A stretch of 64,000 nucleotides of DNA from Brumicola pallidula DSM 14239 = ACAM 615 (GTDB lineage Bacteria > Pseudomonadota > Gammaproteobacteria > Enterobacterales > Alteromonadaceae), in assembly GCF_000428905.1 (NCBI RefSeq), contig NZ_AUAV01000014.1, forward strand, positions 62,001 to 126,000, given 5' to 3'. The position numbers and the translations under genes are program-made. The notes under the pieces were generated by a model that saw nothing but the letters and a program-made list of their open reading frames with translations, did no database searches and was not told where the DNA came from. This document shows positions 36,964 to 46,556 of the stretch, one piece after another. The number at the start of each line of letters is the position of its first letter. The first letter of the stretch is position 1.

Positions 36964-38355
36964 GTGCGTAGCAAAACATCTAACTTTTTATTTTATGTCT
37001 TATTGGCTATCGTTTTTTTGCTACCGATTCCGCTTGGAGCAAATAGGCCTTGGGCTTGGAGCTTCTTCCAAATACTTATATTCGCTCTTTCAATGGGGTG
37101 TGCCGTGCATTTTAGGGGGGATAGCCACTTAGGTTTGGGAAAACACCTAAAAATCGTATGTGTATGGGGTGCGTTTATCATTCTTGCTGGTTTGCAAATC
37201 ATTCCAATGCCTGAATTTTTAGTTGCCTTAATTTCACCTAAAGCGCACGAAATGCAGGCAGTGGCGCATGTGTCCACTTTCTATTTTTCGCTTGACCCAG
37301 GGCAAACGGGCATTAGTTTCTTGAAACTTCTTGCGTACTTTTGTTTATTTATCTGTACGTTGCTGCTTGTCGATAGTGAAAAACGCATCAAGCTTCTGCT
37401 AACTACTATGGTTGCGGCCGGCACGATCCAAGCTATTTATGGTGCGCTGGAAATATTGTTAAGTGCACCGCAGAGTTTGGTGTTTGGCTTAGATGTTAAC
37501 GAGTCAGCAACGGGAAGCTTTGTTTATAAAAATCATTACGCTAATTTCTTAATGATGTGTTTAGCGGCTGGTATTGGATTGATGGTCGCCAGTTTACAAA
37601 AAGACCAGATGAATTCTCCCAAGGATTGGATGCGCTCAATCGCTACTGCAATGTTAAGCAGTAAAGCGCTTATCCGCATTAGCCTAGTCATTATGGTTAT
37701 CGCCCTAGTTATGTCTCGTTCAAGAATGGGCAATACGGCATTTTTTGTTGCTATGACTATAGTGGGCTTAATGACGCTGTTTTTAGTGAGACAACGAAGT
37801 AAAGGCCTAACAATCTTGATAATGAGTATGTTTGTTATTGATCTTCTTATTGTAAGCACTTGGTTTGGATTAGAAAAAGTACAGCAGCGTTTGGCCGAAA
37901 CATCACTACAACAAGAAAGTAGGGATGAGGTGATACGAGATGCTCTGCCTATGGTGCTTGATTTTCCGATTACAGGCACCGGAGCCGGAAGCTTTTACAG
38001 TACCTTTCCAGCTTATAAAACAACCGACGTTGATGCTTTTTATGACCAAGCTCATAACGATTTTTTGCAAATGACTATAGAGTATGGCGTTCCAAGTATT
38101 AGCATTCTCGCTTTCTTAGTAAGCTTTGCATTCTATAAGTCAGCAAGGGCGATGCGACACCGGCGCAGTTCAATTTTCAAAGGTACGTCATTTGCGTGTT
38201 GCATGGTGATAATAGGAATGCTACTGCATATGACAGTCGATTTTCCATTGCAAGCGTTTGCTAATGCGAGTTATTTTGTCATATTCATCAGTTTAAGTGT
38301 GATTATAAGTAGTTTACAGCTACAACGGCCTCGAAGGGTTCGCAGTAGTCGCTGA
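36964..38355 (+). CDS. O-antigen ligase/Wzy-family membrane protein
   Basis: This 463-residue protein has about 11-12 membrane segments and belongs to the O-antigen ligase/polymerase superfamily. The start MLLPIPLGANRPW-like segment (FLLPIPLGANRPWAWSF) and the loop with GSFVYKNHYANFL and TGTGAGSFYSTFPAYKT, then DQAHNDFLQMTIEYGVPS, are typical; HND is the usual loop motif. It could polymerise the exopolysaccharide or ligate it to a lipid acceptor. It differs clearly from the second family member at 30745-32028. Translation starts at GTG 36964, without a strong ribosome site. It ends 1 base from the convergent VpsP-like gene. Confidence 0.88.
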   Translation: MRSKTSNFLFYVLLAIVFLLPIPLGANRPWAWSFFQILIFALSMGCAVHFRGDSHLGLGKHLKIVCVWGAFIILAGLQIIPMPEFLVALISPKAHEMQAVAHVSTFYFSLDPGQTGISFLKLLAYFCLFICTLLLVDSEKRIKLLLTTMVAAGTIQAIYGALEILLSAPQSLVFGLDVNESATGSFVYKNHYANFLMMCLAAGIGLMVASLQKDQMNSPKDWMRSIATAMLSSKALIRISLVIMVIALVMSRSRMGNTAFFVAMTIVGLMTLFLVRQRSKGLTILIMSMFVIDLLIVSTWFGLEKVQQRLAETSLQQESRDEVIRDALPMVLDFPITGTGAGSFYSTFPAYKTTDVDAFYDQAHNDFLQMTIEYGVPSISILAFLVSFAFYKSARAMRHRRSSIFKGTSFACCMVIIGMLLHMTVDFPLQAFANASYFVIFISLSVIISSLQLQRPRRVRSSR

Positions 38356-38356
38356 A

Positions 38357-39088
38357 TTAACTTTTAACGCACTTTATGATGCTGTTACTTACCGCGGTGC
38401 CGGACTCTCTCATCCATCGGCATACTGTTCTTTTGGCACCATAATGCTCAATAGCAGCTAATACTCTGGTCTGGCTTTGAGAATTACGAATGCCCTGTGA
38501 TATGCGTTGTTTTATATATGGCCTGAGTTCGGTATAAAATGGCTTATTATTCTGATACAAAGCCAAGCCCATTTCTACAAATAATATATTTACTTCTGCT
38601 TTTTTTGGACCGTATTTATTGGCTAATGTTAAGTAATTAAGCAATTCGGCATCAAATTCATTTGAACGCCACTTATTCATCGCAAGGGAGGCATAAGTTA
38701 CCGGCCAAGTCGGTCGCATTTTAGTTGCTTTTATATACAATTCTTTTGAGATTGCAAGTGCGACGGACGCATCTTCATAACCACCAATAACACCCCATTC
38801 ATATATTTGCGCAGAAAGATCGGTATATAACGGATGCGCTGGATGTTGATTTCTAGCTTTATATGCAGACTGAGCAGCGTTGTTGTAGCTTTCTTCATTG
38901 TCTAGTTGATTATTTGCGTGCCATGCTAAAACGGCATTTTGTGCAGAGTAAAAATGTAAATTAGCCAAGCCATAGTTAGTTGCATTGTATAAACCAAGCA
39001 GCGAGATAAGACCAAATGCAAACACAAAAAGGTATTTTCGACACGTAAGCAGGGCATAGCTAATCTGTTGAGTTAGTTTTGTTTGCAC
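38357..39088 (-). CDS. VpsP-like polysaccharide biosynthesis protein
   Basis: The 243-residue protein has one N-terminal membrane helix (YLFVFAFGLISLLGLYNAT) and a helical periplasmic domain resembling TPR repeats (WPVTYASLAMNKWRSNEFDAEL). Proteins of this shape at this place, after the tyrosine kinase and phosphatase genes, resemble Vibrio VpsP. The molecular role of VpsP proteins is not well defined; an assembly scaffold is likely. It is the last gene of the leftward Vps-like core operon. Confidence 0.72.
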   Translation of the reverse strand: MQTKLTQQISYALLTCRKYLFVFAFGLISLLGLYNATNYGLANLHFYSAQNAVLAWHANNQLDNEESYNNAAQSAYKARNQHPAHPLYTDLSAQIYEWGVIGGYEDASVALAISKELYIKATKMRPTWPVTYASLAMNKWRSNEFDAELLNYLTLANKYGPKKAEVNILFVEMGLALYQNNKPFYTELRPYIKQRISQGIRNSQSQTRVLAAIEHYGAKRTVCRWMRESGTAVSNSIIKCVKS

Positions 39089-39119
39089 GATATTTTTTTT
39101 GCTCTATTCATCAAAAGAT

Positions 39120-39848
39120 TTACTGCCAATTTAGGTTCCTAGAAATCGTTGATGGTACATCATAAACCAGCGCGTTTGCAGTGTCGCTGTCGGCTATCTG
39201 CATAATCGCTTGTTTGCAGGCCAACATATCATTAGGCCGACGATGCAAGTTATGCATATCGGAGGCAACATAGGTGATGAGGTCATCGGCAAGCAAACGC
39301 TCTGCGACCAGTTGTACTTTTTCATTAAAGCGCCCTATAAAAGCACCAGCAGTGACTTGAAACAAACAACCAATGCGTTTTAGCATGTGTATTTTATTGT
39401 AGTCGGCAATAATATCGCGATTGCGTTCAGGATGAGGAATGATGGTCTGAATGTTGTTCTTAAATAACCAGCGCACTAAATTTTCTACGCCCGGGGGAAT
39501 ATGGCTATGAGGCAATTCTAATAAAAGCGCTTGTTTACCCTCCCATTCACCTATAAAAGGCAAAGACTTTGCATTTACCCACGGCAGTATGTCTGGAGTG
39601 ACTCTGACTTCGCAACTAAAGGCCAATTTTAGAGGCACTTGTTGTTCTTTAAGTGCCAACACTAATTGTTCAAAAGCGGATGTAATAGTAGCTAGATTGT
39701 TGTCAAATACACCTTGATGAATATGCGGAGTACATACCATGTGTGTTACGCCAAATTCAAAGGAATGCTTGGCCATAGCGACGGCATCTTCAAGCGTTTT
39801 AGCGCCATCATCAATTCCTGGCAATATATGGCTGTGTAGGTCAATCAC
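39120..39848 (-). CDS. CpsB/CapC-type tyrosine-protein phosphatase (PHP fold)
   Basis: This 242-residue metal-dependent phosphatase is expected to remove phosphates from the tyrosine autokinase encoded next door. PHP-domain motifs are visible: IDLHSHILPGIDDGAK with metal histidines and aspartate, HMVCTPH, HPERNRDI, and ASDMHNLHRR near the end. It overlaps the autokinase gene by 4 bases (ATGA). Cycling of kinase phosphorylation by this enzyme normally sets polymer length and export. Confidence 0.95.
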   Translation of the reverse strand: MIDLHSHILPGIDDGAKTLEDAVAMAKHSFEFGVTHMVCTPHIHQGVFDNNLATITSAFEQLVLALKEQQVPLKLAFSCEVRVTPDILPWVNAKSLPFIGEWEGKQALLLELPHSHIPPGVENLVRWLFKNNIQTIIPHPERNRDIIADYNKIHMLKRIGCLFQVTAGAFIGRFNEKVQLVAERLLADDLITYVASDMHNLHRRPNDMLACKQAIMQIADSDTANALVYDVPSTISRNLNWQ

Positions 39849-42094
39849 GATTTGTGTGTATCCGTTGGATAGCTCTGGTATCCGTATTGGTCGTAAAAGC
39901 CGGAATATTCGCCGGTCTTTTTGGCCTTTTTCAAGTCAACTTGGTTTAACACAACACCATCAACTCTATGTCCAATCTGCATAAAGCGAGATAAACCGTT
40001 ATTGATTATTTTATAGCTAGTACTGTCGCTTCGGACTACGTAAACCACTGAGTCACAAACCTTAGAGACAATAACAGCGTCACTTACTGCTTGAGTTGGC
40101 GCACTATCAACAATAATATGCTCGTATTTGGTTTTGAGCGTTGCCATCAATATCTTGAATTGTTCAGAGGCAAGTAGTTCTTGTGGATTAGGTGGCACAC
40201 TGCCTGCACAAATTAAATCAATGCCTGATTTTTGATCGGTCACAATACATTCTTCAAGCGTATGAGTACCCGCAATTAAATTTGAAAGTCCGGGTTGAAA
40301 ACCGGGTAAGTCGAATTGTTTAGCGAGAGTAGGACGGCGTAAGTCGGTATCAAGAAGCAATACTTTGCTAAGTTGGCCCATGGCAAACGCTAAGTTAATT
40401 GAAACGGTACTCTTACCCTCACGAGGCACGCTAGAAGTGACCAATACCGTTTGCGAAGGCTTATCTAAATTCAATAACTGTAGGCTTGTTCTCAAGGTTC
40501 TTACTGATTCGCTAAACATATGATGCTTGTTGTCGAAAAAATGACGTAATGGTAGGCTTTGATTTTTTTTATGCGTCTGCCATGGGATGATACCCAGCAT
40601 ACGTTGACCTAGTTTTCGCTCAACATCATCAACTGACCGAATACCACTATTGAGTGCCTCGAGCGACAGTGCTAAGAATACACCTAAAGCTAAACTCATC
40701 ACAAAAGCAGCAGCGATAATTAAACCTTTCTTAGGTTTTGCAGGATCCTCAGGAAATGTTGCTGCATCGAGTACTCGCGCATTTGCCGATTCAAAACCGC
40801 CTAGCTGGTCGGTTTCTTTTAAACGCGTAAAGAACGAATTATATAATTGCTGGTTGGTATCAACATCACGTTGTAGTGTTTTACGTTGATTTTCTAAGCT
40901 AGATAATTTACGAAACTCACTCTTTGCAGCCTCAACGTCTTTATTAAGCGCAGCAACTTTGTTTTCAGCTGTGCGAAATTCGGTAGTGATCCCTGATATT
41001 AAAGCCGTAATTTGGTTACGAGTACTATTTTTAATTGAATTAAGCTCGGCATTAGCTGCAATCATTATTGGGTGTTTCGGGCCGTATACTTCTTTAAGTT
41101 CGGACACTTTACTTTCGGCCACTACTTCTTCTCGTTTGATATTTTGAATTGAAGGATGGTTTAGCACTTCTGGCAAGCTAGAGAGTAACGAGAAGTCGGC
41201 TCCGGACTGATTGACTTGCTGGTAAATAATACTGTTTCTTTGCAGCATTACTTGTGCATCAATAAGTTGGTCACTTAGCTGCTGAAGTTGCTCCGATGCC
41301 AAGCCTACTACACCGTCGATGTCAACGAGTTGCTCACGCTCGTAAAATTCAGCTAGGCTTTTTTCAGCCGTATCTAGCTTTGTGCGTAAGCCTTGTAAAC
41401 TTTCGTTTAGCCAAGTTGTTGCCTTTGCGGTCATATCCAATTTACTTTCCAAGTAGTTTTCGATGTACACGTCAGATAAGGTATTTGCTACAACTGAAGC
41501 GAGTTTACGGTCAGAACTTTCAAAGGAGATATTTACTACCTGCGTGTTTCTTAGCGGAGCAATACTTGAAAATTCCATTACCTGGGATATGGCATAAGAG
41601 CGTCTTGCCAAAAGTAGCTCTTGTTCGCTTTTTACTTCTTCAAGTTGTTGCGGTAAAAATGGTAATGTATTTTTTAAAAAATCCAGGACTGCATCAACAT
41701 ACTCAACGAAACCGCTTCTATTCGCTTTGATAATATCTAAATTATAGAGATCGTTGTCGTATAAATTAAGTTCATCAACTACTTTTCCAGCGATATGGCG
41801 AGAGCGTAGTATTTCGTACTGTGTTTCAAAATATTCTTTTCTACTTGAATCCAACCCATAAACTTCTTCAATAGAGAGCACATTAGCTTGCTCTGCCTCA
41901 ATCAGAAGGGACGCTGTTGCAATGTAGCGAGGTGTCATAGATAACACGATGAGCGAAGCTAATATGGTCAGCAAAAAGGCTAAGCCGAGAATACGCCACA
42001 GGTAACTTCTAACAGTGCCCCAATACTGACCAAAGTCGATGATATCCGAATCATTTAGTTTTGCTTCAATTTGCTCGTTTGTGCGCGACGCCAT
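39845..42094 (-). CDS. Wzc-like polysaccharide co-polymerase and tyrosine autokinase
   Basis: The 749-residue protein has an N-terminal Wzz domain between two membrane helices (about residues 35-55 and 460-480), with a long periplasmic coiled coil (LNESLQGLRTKLDTAEKSLA). The C-terminal cytoplasmic BY-kinase domain has Walker A (SSVPREGKSTVSINLA), Walker A' (LLLDTDLRRPTL) and Walker B (HIIVDSAPT). The tail ends with a tyrosine cluster (GEYSGFYDQYGYQSYP), the usual autophosphorylation site. It controls chain length and opens the export channel formed with the Wza-like protein. It lies between that gene and its predicted phosphatase. Confidence 0.96.
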   Translation of the reverse strand: MASRTNEQIEAKLNDSDIIDFGQYWGTVRSYLWRILGLAFLLTILASLIVLSMTPRYIATASLLIEAEQANVLSIEEVYGLDSSRKEYFETQYEILRSRHIAGKVVDELNLYDNDLYNLDIIKANRSGFVEYVDAVLDFLKNTLPFLPQQLEEVKSEQELLLARRSYAISQVMEFSSIAPLRNTQVVNISFESSDRKLASVVANTLSDVYIENYLESKLDMTAKATTWLNESLQGLRTKLDTAEKSLAEFYEREQLVDIDGVVGLASEQLQQLSDQLIDAQVMLQRNSIIYQQVNQSGADFSLLSSLPEVLNHPSIQNIKREEVVAESKVSELKEVYGPKHPIMIAANAELNSIKNSTRNQITALISGITTEFRTAENKVAALNKDVEAAKSEFRKLSSLENQRKTLQRDVDTNQQLYNSFFTRLKETDQLGGFESANARVLDAATFPEDPAKPKKGLIIAAAFVMSLALGVFLALSLEALNSGIRSVDDVERKLGQRMLGIIPWQTHKKNQSLPLRHFFDNKHHMFSESVRTLRTSLQLLNLDKPSQTVLVTSSVPREGKSTVSINLAFAMGQLSKVLLLDTDLRRPTLAKQFDLPGFQPGLSNLIAGTHTLEECIVTDQKSGIDLICAGSVPPNPQELLASEQFKILMATLKTKYEHIIVDSAPTQAVSDAVIVSKVCDSVVYVVRSDSTSYKIINNGLSRFMQIGHRVDGVVLNQVDLKKAKKTGEYSGFYDQYGYQSYPTDTHKS

Positions 42095-42108
42095 ATAGGT
42101 CTCTATAG

Positions 42109-42669
42109 TTAGAAAAAGCGTTCTTGCACAGTCACGATATCGCCGGGCAATATGACGTCTGAGGCAGCAGCTTCAATGGTAGTTTCAACACCGGTAATTT
42201 TCCTAACGATGATAATTTTTTCTCGTGACGCACGTTCAGTAAAACCGCCAGCCAATGCTGCTGCTTTATTTACTGACAAACCGGGTTGATATGGGTAGCC
42301 ACCGGGGCGATTCACAGCACCATCAATAAAGAACGGCCGATATTCAAGCACAGTGACAAATACTGACGGGTTCACTAAGTAATCGCCACGCAGGCCGGTA
42401 TCAATTTTACTCTCAACTTCGTTGACCGTAAGTCCAACCAAATTAATGTCACCGAGGAAGGGGTAATTAATAGCACCGATATTTGATAATCGCGTTTGCA
42501 CAGACAAGTCCTCTTGACCAAATACCGTTATCTTTACTACGTCACCTGAACCCAATCTATATTGGCCTAAGTCAGCGTTGCTTTGAGCCTGCGCAGTTGC
42601 ACAGACAACAAAAATATAAACAACAAGCAGCGTTAAATATCGTACTAGTGATGGTCGCTTCAACGTCAT
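42109..42669 (-). CDS. Wza-like polysaccharide export protein
   Basis: This 186-residue protein has a signal peptide (cleavage near TAQAQ; a lipobox-like VVCA also occurs, so a lipid anchor is possible). A polysaccharide-export domain (about 35-105, YRLGSGDVVKITVFGQEDL) is followed by one SLBB segment (FFIDGAVNRPGGYPYQPGLS). It would form the periplasmic/outer-membrane exit pore. It is much shorter than E. coli Wza, like VpsN/EpsE-type proteins, and lacks the C-terminal outer-membrane helix. The barrel protein encoded just upstream may supply that step. Confidence 0.92.
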   Translation of the reverse strand: MTLKRPSLVRYLTLLVVYIFVVCATAQAQSNADLGQYRLGSGDVVKITVFGQEDLSVQTRLSNIGAINYPFLGDINLVGLTVNEVESKIDTGLRGDYLVNPSVFVTVLEYRPFFIDGAVNRPGGYPYQPGLSVNKAAALAGGFTERASREKIIIVRKITGVETTIEAAASDVILPGDIVTVQERFF

Positions 42670-42690
42670 AAATGCCTCATTTTTTAACCA

Positions 42691-43902
42691 CTATAACGTA
42701 AATAATGCGCTGATTATAAACTGATTTCGGTCGTATTCAATGGCAGTTCGGTTGCTTTCACGTTCGTCGTAAATATAACCTACTTCGATGTTCATATAAC
42801 GACGAAACTGATAGTACAAAGAGGCTCTAAATCTAACTAAATCATCTTCACGAATACCCATATCACTTATTTGACCTTCATAACGGTCAGTACCCCAAGT
42901 ATAGGAAGTTGCGCTCCTCAATTTGTCGGCTATCCAATCATGGCGCCATTCTACTGCGTAATCGCGGCCTCGAATAAAGTTGCCTTCACCATTTGTTTCA
43001 TCCGTATCGTTGCTTGCGGTGAAGTTGACTGTTGAATATGTAACAGGTTCCCACAAAATACCAGCGGCCCAGTCTATGCCTTCAAAATCCTCGCGCAAAG
43101 GCGAGTCAAAGTTCTTTTCTTGATAACCGATTTTAGCAAAACCAGAGGTTCGAGCGGTTGCCTCCCACTCTAGACCAACAAGGTAAGAAACTTGTTTACT
43201 GTCTAATGGCGACAATGCATTTGAGTCAAATTTGTAATTAACATCTCTATAAATAATATCAAAAGTAGCGTCAGTAACCGCGCCAATACGATAAAAGAAT
43301 GTACCACCTACATTCGTGAATGCTCTATCACGTGCGCGATACTGCGGTGTATCTATATCGTAATCGCGATTAGTAATATTGAAGTTAATATCCAAACGGC
43401 CGTCGGCATTAAAAGCACCATGCGAATACAGCATATCGAATTCGCTTTGTTTATAGCTATCAGGGCTAGTCAATGGTTCGGCATTACCAATTGAGAAGCC
43501 AGTACCTCGGTCCTCGTGACCATCGATGAAGTCGATACCTATATCGAACCGGTTGCGTGAATTAAGCTCAAAATCAACGGCGGCATTGAAAAAGTGATCA
43601 GTGTAGTTGTCTTCTGAACTACTAAAAAACCGCTCGTTGCGCAAACGATAACCAACTCGAACTTGGCTTTCTCCAAAGGTGTCTAACATAAATACTTGTG
43701 GTGAAATTATTTGCGACCAACTGTTTATTTTATTCACGTTTGAGCGAATGACGTTATCGTCATAACGCAAGCCAAAATCGACAGTTGGAGTGATGTCGAA
43801 ACTACCGAACTCCACACTTGCTGGATTTTGAAACTGTTGTGCACTGACACTTATGCTGCCAATTACCAACATAATCACGGAGGTAACTTTTAATACTTTC
43901 AT
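42691..43902 (-). CDS. VpsM-like outer-membrane beta-barrel protein
   Basis: The 403-residue protein has a signal peptide (cleavage near SVSAQ) and a repetitive amphipathic beta-strand pattern through its whole length (for example DFGLRYDDNVIRS, RFDIGIDFIDGHED, AVEWRHDWIADKLR). It ends NQFIISALFTL, a typical outer-membrane strand. Such barrels open Vps-like polysaccharide operons and probably form part of the export route. It is the first gene of the leftward core operon and divergent from the initiating sugar transferase gene. Confidence 0.85.
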   Translation of the reverse strand: MKVLKVTSVIMLVIGSISVSAQQFQNPASVEFGSFDITPTVDFGLRYDDNVIRSNVNKINSWSQIISPQVFMLDTFGESQVRVGYRLRNERFFSSSEDNYTDHFFNAAVDFELNSRNRFDIGIDFIDGHEDRGTGFSIGNAEPLTSPDSYKQSEFDMLYSHGAFNADGRLDINFNITNRDYDIDTPQYRARDRAFTNVGGTFFYRIGAVTDATFDIIYRDVNYKFDSNALSPLDSKQVSYLVGLEWEATARTSGFAKIGYQEKNFDSPLREDFEGIDWAAGILWEPVTYSTVNFTASNDTDETNGEGNFIRGRDYAVEWRHDWIADKLRSATSYTWGTDRYEGQISDMGIREDDLVRFRASLYYQFRRYMNIEVGYIYDERESNRTAIEYDRNQFIISALFTL

Positions 43903-44358
43903 CCCTTTGTCCCTTTTGGTGTAACTCTTTGTTATTTATGCAATCCAAATAAATAAAAATTAACGCTGTGTTTATCTCGTTTTTAAGTTCTTAGCTGTCT
44001 TAAGAAACACCACTTCTATCGTTTATTATCAGCCGTTTGCAGGTCATCTGTTGTTAAATTTAATACAGATGCTTGCGGGCAAGGACAACGAAGCAAATAG
44101 TATTGTATCCTATCCGTTATGTCCAAAACAATGAACAAATACTAACCACCTTAAATTATTCGTAATGTATCTGCTGCGACTATGTTGTTAATTTTTATTC
44201 AAGGTGACCGTGATATATTAAGTAATAAATCTGAGCTTGTTTGTTTTCTGCAAAATTGTAAAAGCAAAAAACAGCATCGCTAAACTAAAAAAACACCTTA
44301 TATTGCGGCAAATAAATAAGTTAAATAAGGTATTGTCAATCGTTGTGCAAGGGTGAGA
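43903..44358. promoter_or_regulatory. Divergent regulatory region of the polysaccharide core
   Basis: This 456-base spacer must hold the promoters of both the leftward export/kinase operon and the rightward sugar transferase gene. A short palindrome CTTGCGGGCAAG (44072-44083) is a candidate operator. No -35/-10 pair was assigned with confidence. Confidence 0.45.
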
Positions 44359-45786
44359 ATGAAAAAAACAACAAAAACAGGTAGATACAGAGGTGCAGGA
44401 GTTATTCAATCGAACAAGAGTAGTTTTTCTACTCTGTATCGGCTTGTCGATCTTGTTACTATTGCGCTGCTCTACTTTCTAATCCTGATTTTTCGCCGAG
44501 TTGATATTGAACCCTCAAGTATGATTTTACTATTTGTTGGCATCATCGGTTTTAACGTCACGGCAGAAGGACTCGATTTATATAGATCTTGGCGAACACA
44601 GTCAACCACCCTGCTGATTAAATATACATCTATTGCTTGGACAATAACCGGCATCGGTATTATAGCGTTTGCGTACTTTTTCCCCACATTAGCTGCCTAC
44701 GGTGAAATAACAATACTAATGTGGCTGATTGCTACCTATCCTGCTTTGTCTGCTTGGCGTATCGTGTTTCGTGAGTTCCTGTTTGTTTTGCGTAAAAAAG
44801 GTCGTAATTCTCGTTATGCCGCGATTATTGGCGCAACTCCTTCGGGTTATAATTTATCCCAACAAATTACTGAGAATGAACATCTCGGTATTCGTTTAAA
44901 AGGTATTTTTGATGATAGAGAAGCCAGTCGATTACCGGATGAATTGCAAAGCCATGTGGTTGGCACTATTGAAGCTGCGTTAGAAGCTGCCAATAGAGGT
45001 GAAATTGATTTCATTTATATCGCAATGCCCATGAGCGCTGAAAATAGAATTATGGATATACTAAATCGCTGCAGTGATACCACCTGTAGCGTTTATATTA
45101 TTCCAAATTTCTTTATTTATAATCTGTTAAATGCAAGATGGCAAACCGTTGGCTCCGTACAGACTCTCAGTGTATTTGATACTCCTTTTCAAGGTGCTAA
45201 TAATGTATTAAAACGAGCTGAAGACCTCATTCTTAGTGCTTGCATTTTAGTGTTAATAGCAATACCAATGTTATTCATCGCCATCGGCATAAAAGCGACC
45301 TCAACAGGTCCCATAATTTTTAAACAAAATCGTTATGGCTTAGACGGTCGTCAAATAAAAATTTATAAGTTTCGATCGATGCTCACTGAAGATAATGGGG
45401 AAAAGGTAGAACAAGTAACAGTGGATGATAAACGAGTGACCCCGTTTGGTGCGTTTCTGCGTCGCCGGTCTTTAGACGAACTCCCTCAGTTTTTTAATGT
45501 ATTGCAAGGCAGAATGTCGATCGTTGGTCCTCGTCCGCATGCCGTTGCGCATAATGAGCAGTATCGCAAGTTGATTGAAGGATACATGCTGCGACACAAA
45601 GTCAAACCTGGGATTACCGGCTGGGCGCAAATTAACGGTTTCAGAGGAGAGACAGAAACCGTTAATAAAATGGTTAAACGAGTCGAATATGATCTGGAGT
45701 ATATTCACCGCTGGTCAGTTTGGTTGGACATGAAAATTATTACAGTGACCATATTTAAAGGATTTGTTGATAAAAACGCTTATTAG
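44359..45786 (+). CDS. Undecaprenyl-phosphate glucose/hexose-1-phosphate transferase (WcaJ/VpsL-like)
   Basis: This 475-residue inner-membrane enzyme starts repeat-unit synthesis by moving a hexose 1-phosphate to undecaprenyl phosphate. It has four N-terminal membrane segments, a Rossmann-like nucleotide domain (ARGKKRNSRYAAIIGATPSG region), another membrane segment (ILSACILVLIAIPMLFIAIG) and the C-terminal bacterial sugar transferase domain. That domain shows FKQNRYGLDGRQIKIYKFRS, LPQFFNVLQGRMSIVGPRPH and VKPGITGWAQINGFRGET. The sugar is probably glucose, by family. ATG 44359 is chosen because of AAGGG just upstream; an in-frame GTG lies two codons earlier. Confidence 0.95.
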   Translation: MKKTTKTGRYRGAGVIQSNKSSFSTLYRLVDLVTIALLYFLILIFRRVDIEPSSMILLFVGIIGFNVTAEGLDLYRSWRTQSTTLLIKYTSIAWTITGIGIIAFAYFFPTLAAYGEITILMWLIATYPALSAWRIVFREFLFVLRKKGRNSRYAAIIGATPSGYNLSQQITENEHLGIRLKGIFDDREASRLPDELQSHVVGTIEAALEAANRGEIDFIYIAMPMSAENRIMDILNRCSDTTCSVYIIPNFFIYNLLNARWQTVGSVQTLSVFDTPFQGANNVLKRAEDLILSACILVLIAIPMLFIAIGIKATSTGPIIFKQNRYGLDGRQIKIYKFRSMLTEDNGEKVEQVTVDDKRVTPFGAFLRRRSLDELPQFFNVLQGRMSIVGPRPHAVAHNEQYRKLIEGYMLRHKVKPGITGWAQINGFRGETETVNKMVKRVEYDLEYIHRWSVWLDMKIITVTIFKGFVDKNAY

Positions 45787-46034
45787 TTTTTTAACAATAT
45801 AGGAACAGTATAATTCTCTCTTTTGAGATCTTAATTTCTATTATATTAACTTGCTTTTGGATCAAGCCGTCATTGGTTTAAAATAAGCACTCATATTTTC
45901 TTCGAATAGGTTTGCAAAGTGTGCTTGTAGATCACTCTATCAAGTCAAAAAATACTTAACGTCAGGTGTTTATATGTGCCAGAATACGTTCATTAACATT
46001 TTATTAAAGAATGGCCAATAGGCGAGGGTATGCC

Positions 46035-46556
46035 ATGTCGTTAGTCGGCGCAGTTTCATCCGTATCAGCAACAATTGACGTCATTAATAAAAGAATAGGC
46101 GAATGTGTTAGTTATTTTACTTTCTTAATGGCTGCAGTTACTTTCGCCGTGGTGGTTTTACGCTACGGCTTTAATCTTGGCTGGATAGCCATGCAAGAGT
46201 CAGTTGTTTATCTGCATGCCGCCGTTTTTTTGCTTGGTAGTGCTTACACCCTGCAACATGATGGTCATGTTCGTGTTGATGTATTTTATCGAGGCTTTAG
46301 TCATCGGCGAAAAGCACTGGTTAATCTAGTCGGCACATTATTTTTGCTATTGCCGGTGATGATTTTTATTACTGTTGTTAGTTGGCATTACGTATTCGAA
46401 TCATGGCAAACGCTCGAAGGTTCTATGGAGTCTGGCGGTCTTCCTTTTTTGTATGTGTTGAAGTCGTTCATTTTATTATTTTCATTTACCATGTTTTTGC
46501 AGGGTGTATCAGAGGCGATTAAACAAAGCTTAATATTGGCTGGCGTGTCCAAATAA
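46035..46556 (+). CDS. TRAP transporter small permease (DctQ type)
   Basis: The 173-residue protein has four membrane helices, with the DctQ-type features FNLGWIAMQESVVYLHAAVFLLG and HVRVDVFYRGFSHRRKALVN. It pairs with the large permease to import organic anions driven by the sodium gradient. ATG 46035 follows GAGGG at good spacing and is preferred to an upstream in-frame ATG at 46011. The stop overlaps the start of the large-subunit gene by one base. Confidence 0.93.
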   Translation: MSLVGAVSSVSATIDVINKRIGECVSYFTFLMAAVTFAVVVLRYGFNLGWIAMQESVVYLHAAVFLLGSAYTLQHDGHVRVDVFYRGFSHRRKALVNLVGTLFLLLPVMIFITVVSWHYVFESWQTLEGSMESGGLPFLYVLKSFILLFSFTMFLQGVSEAIKQSLILAGVSK

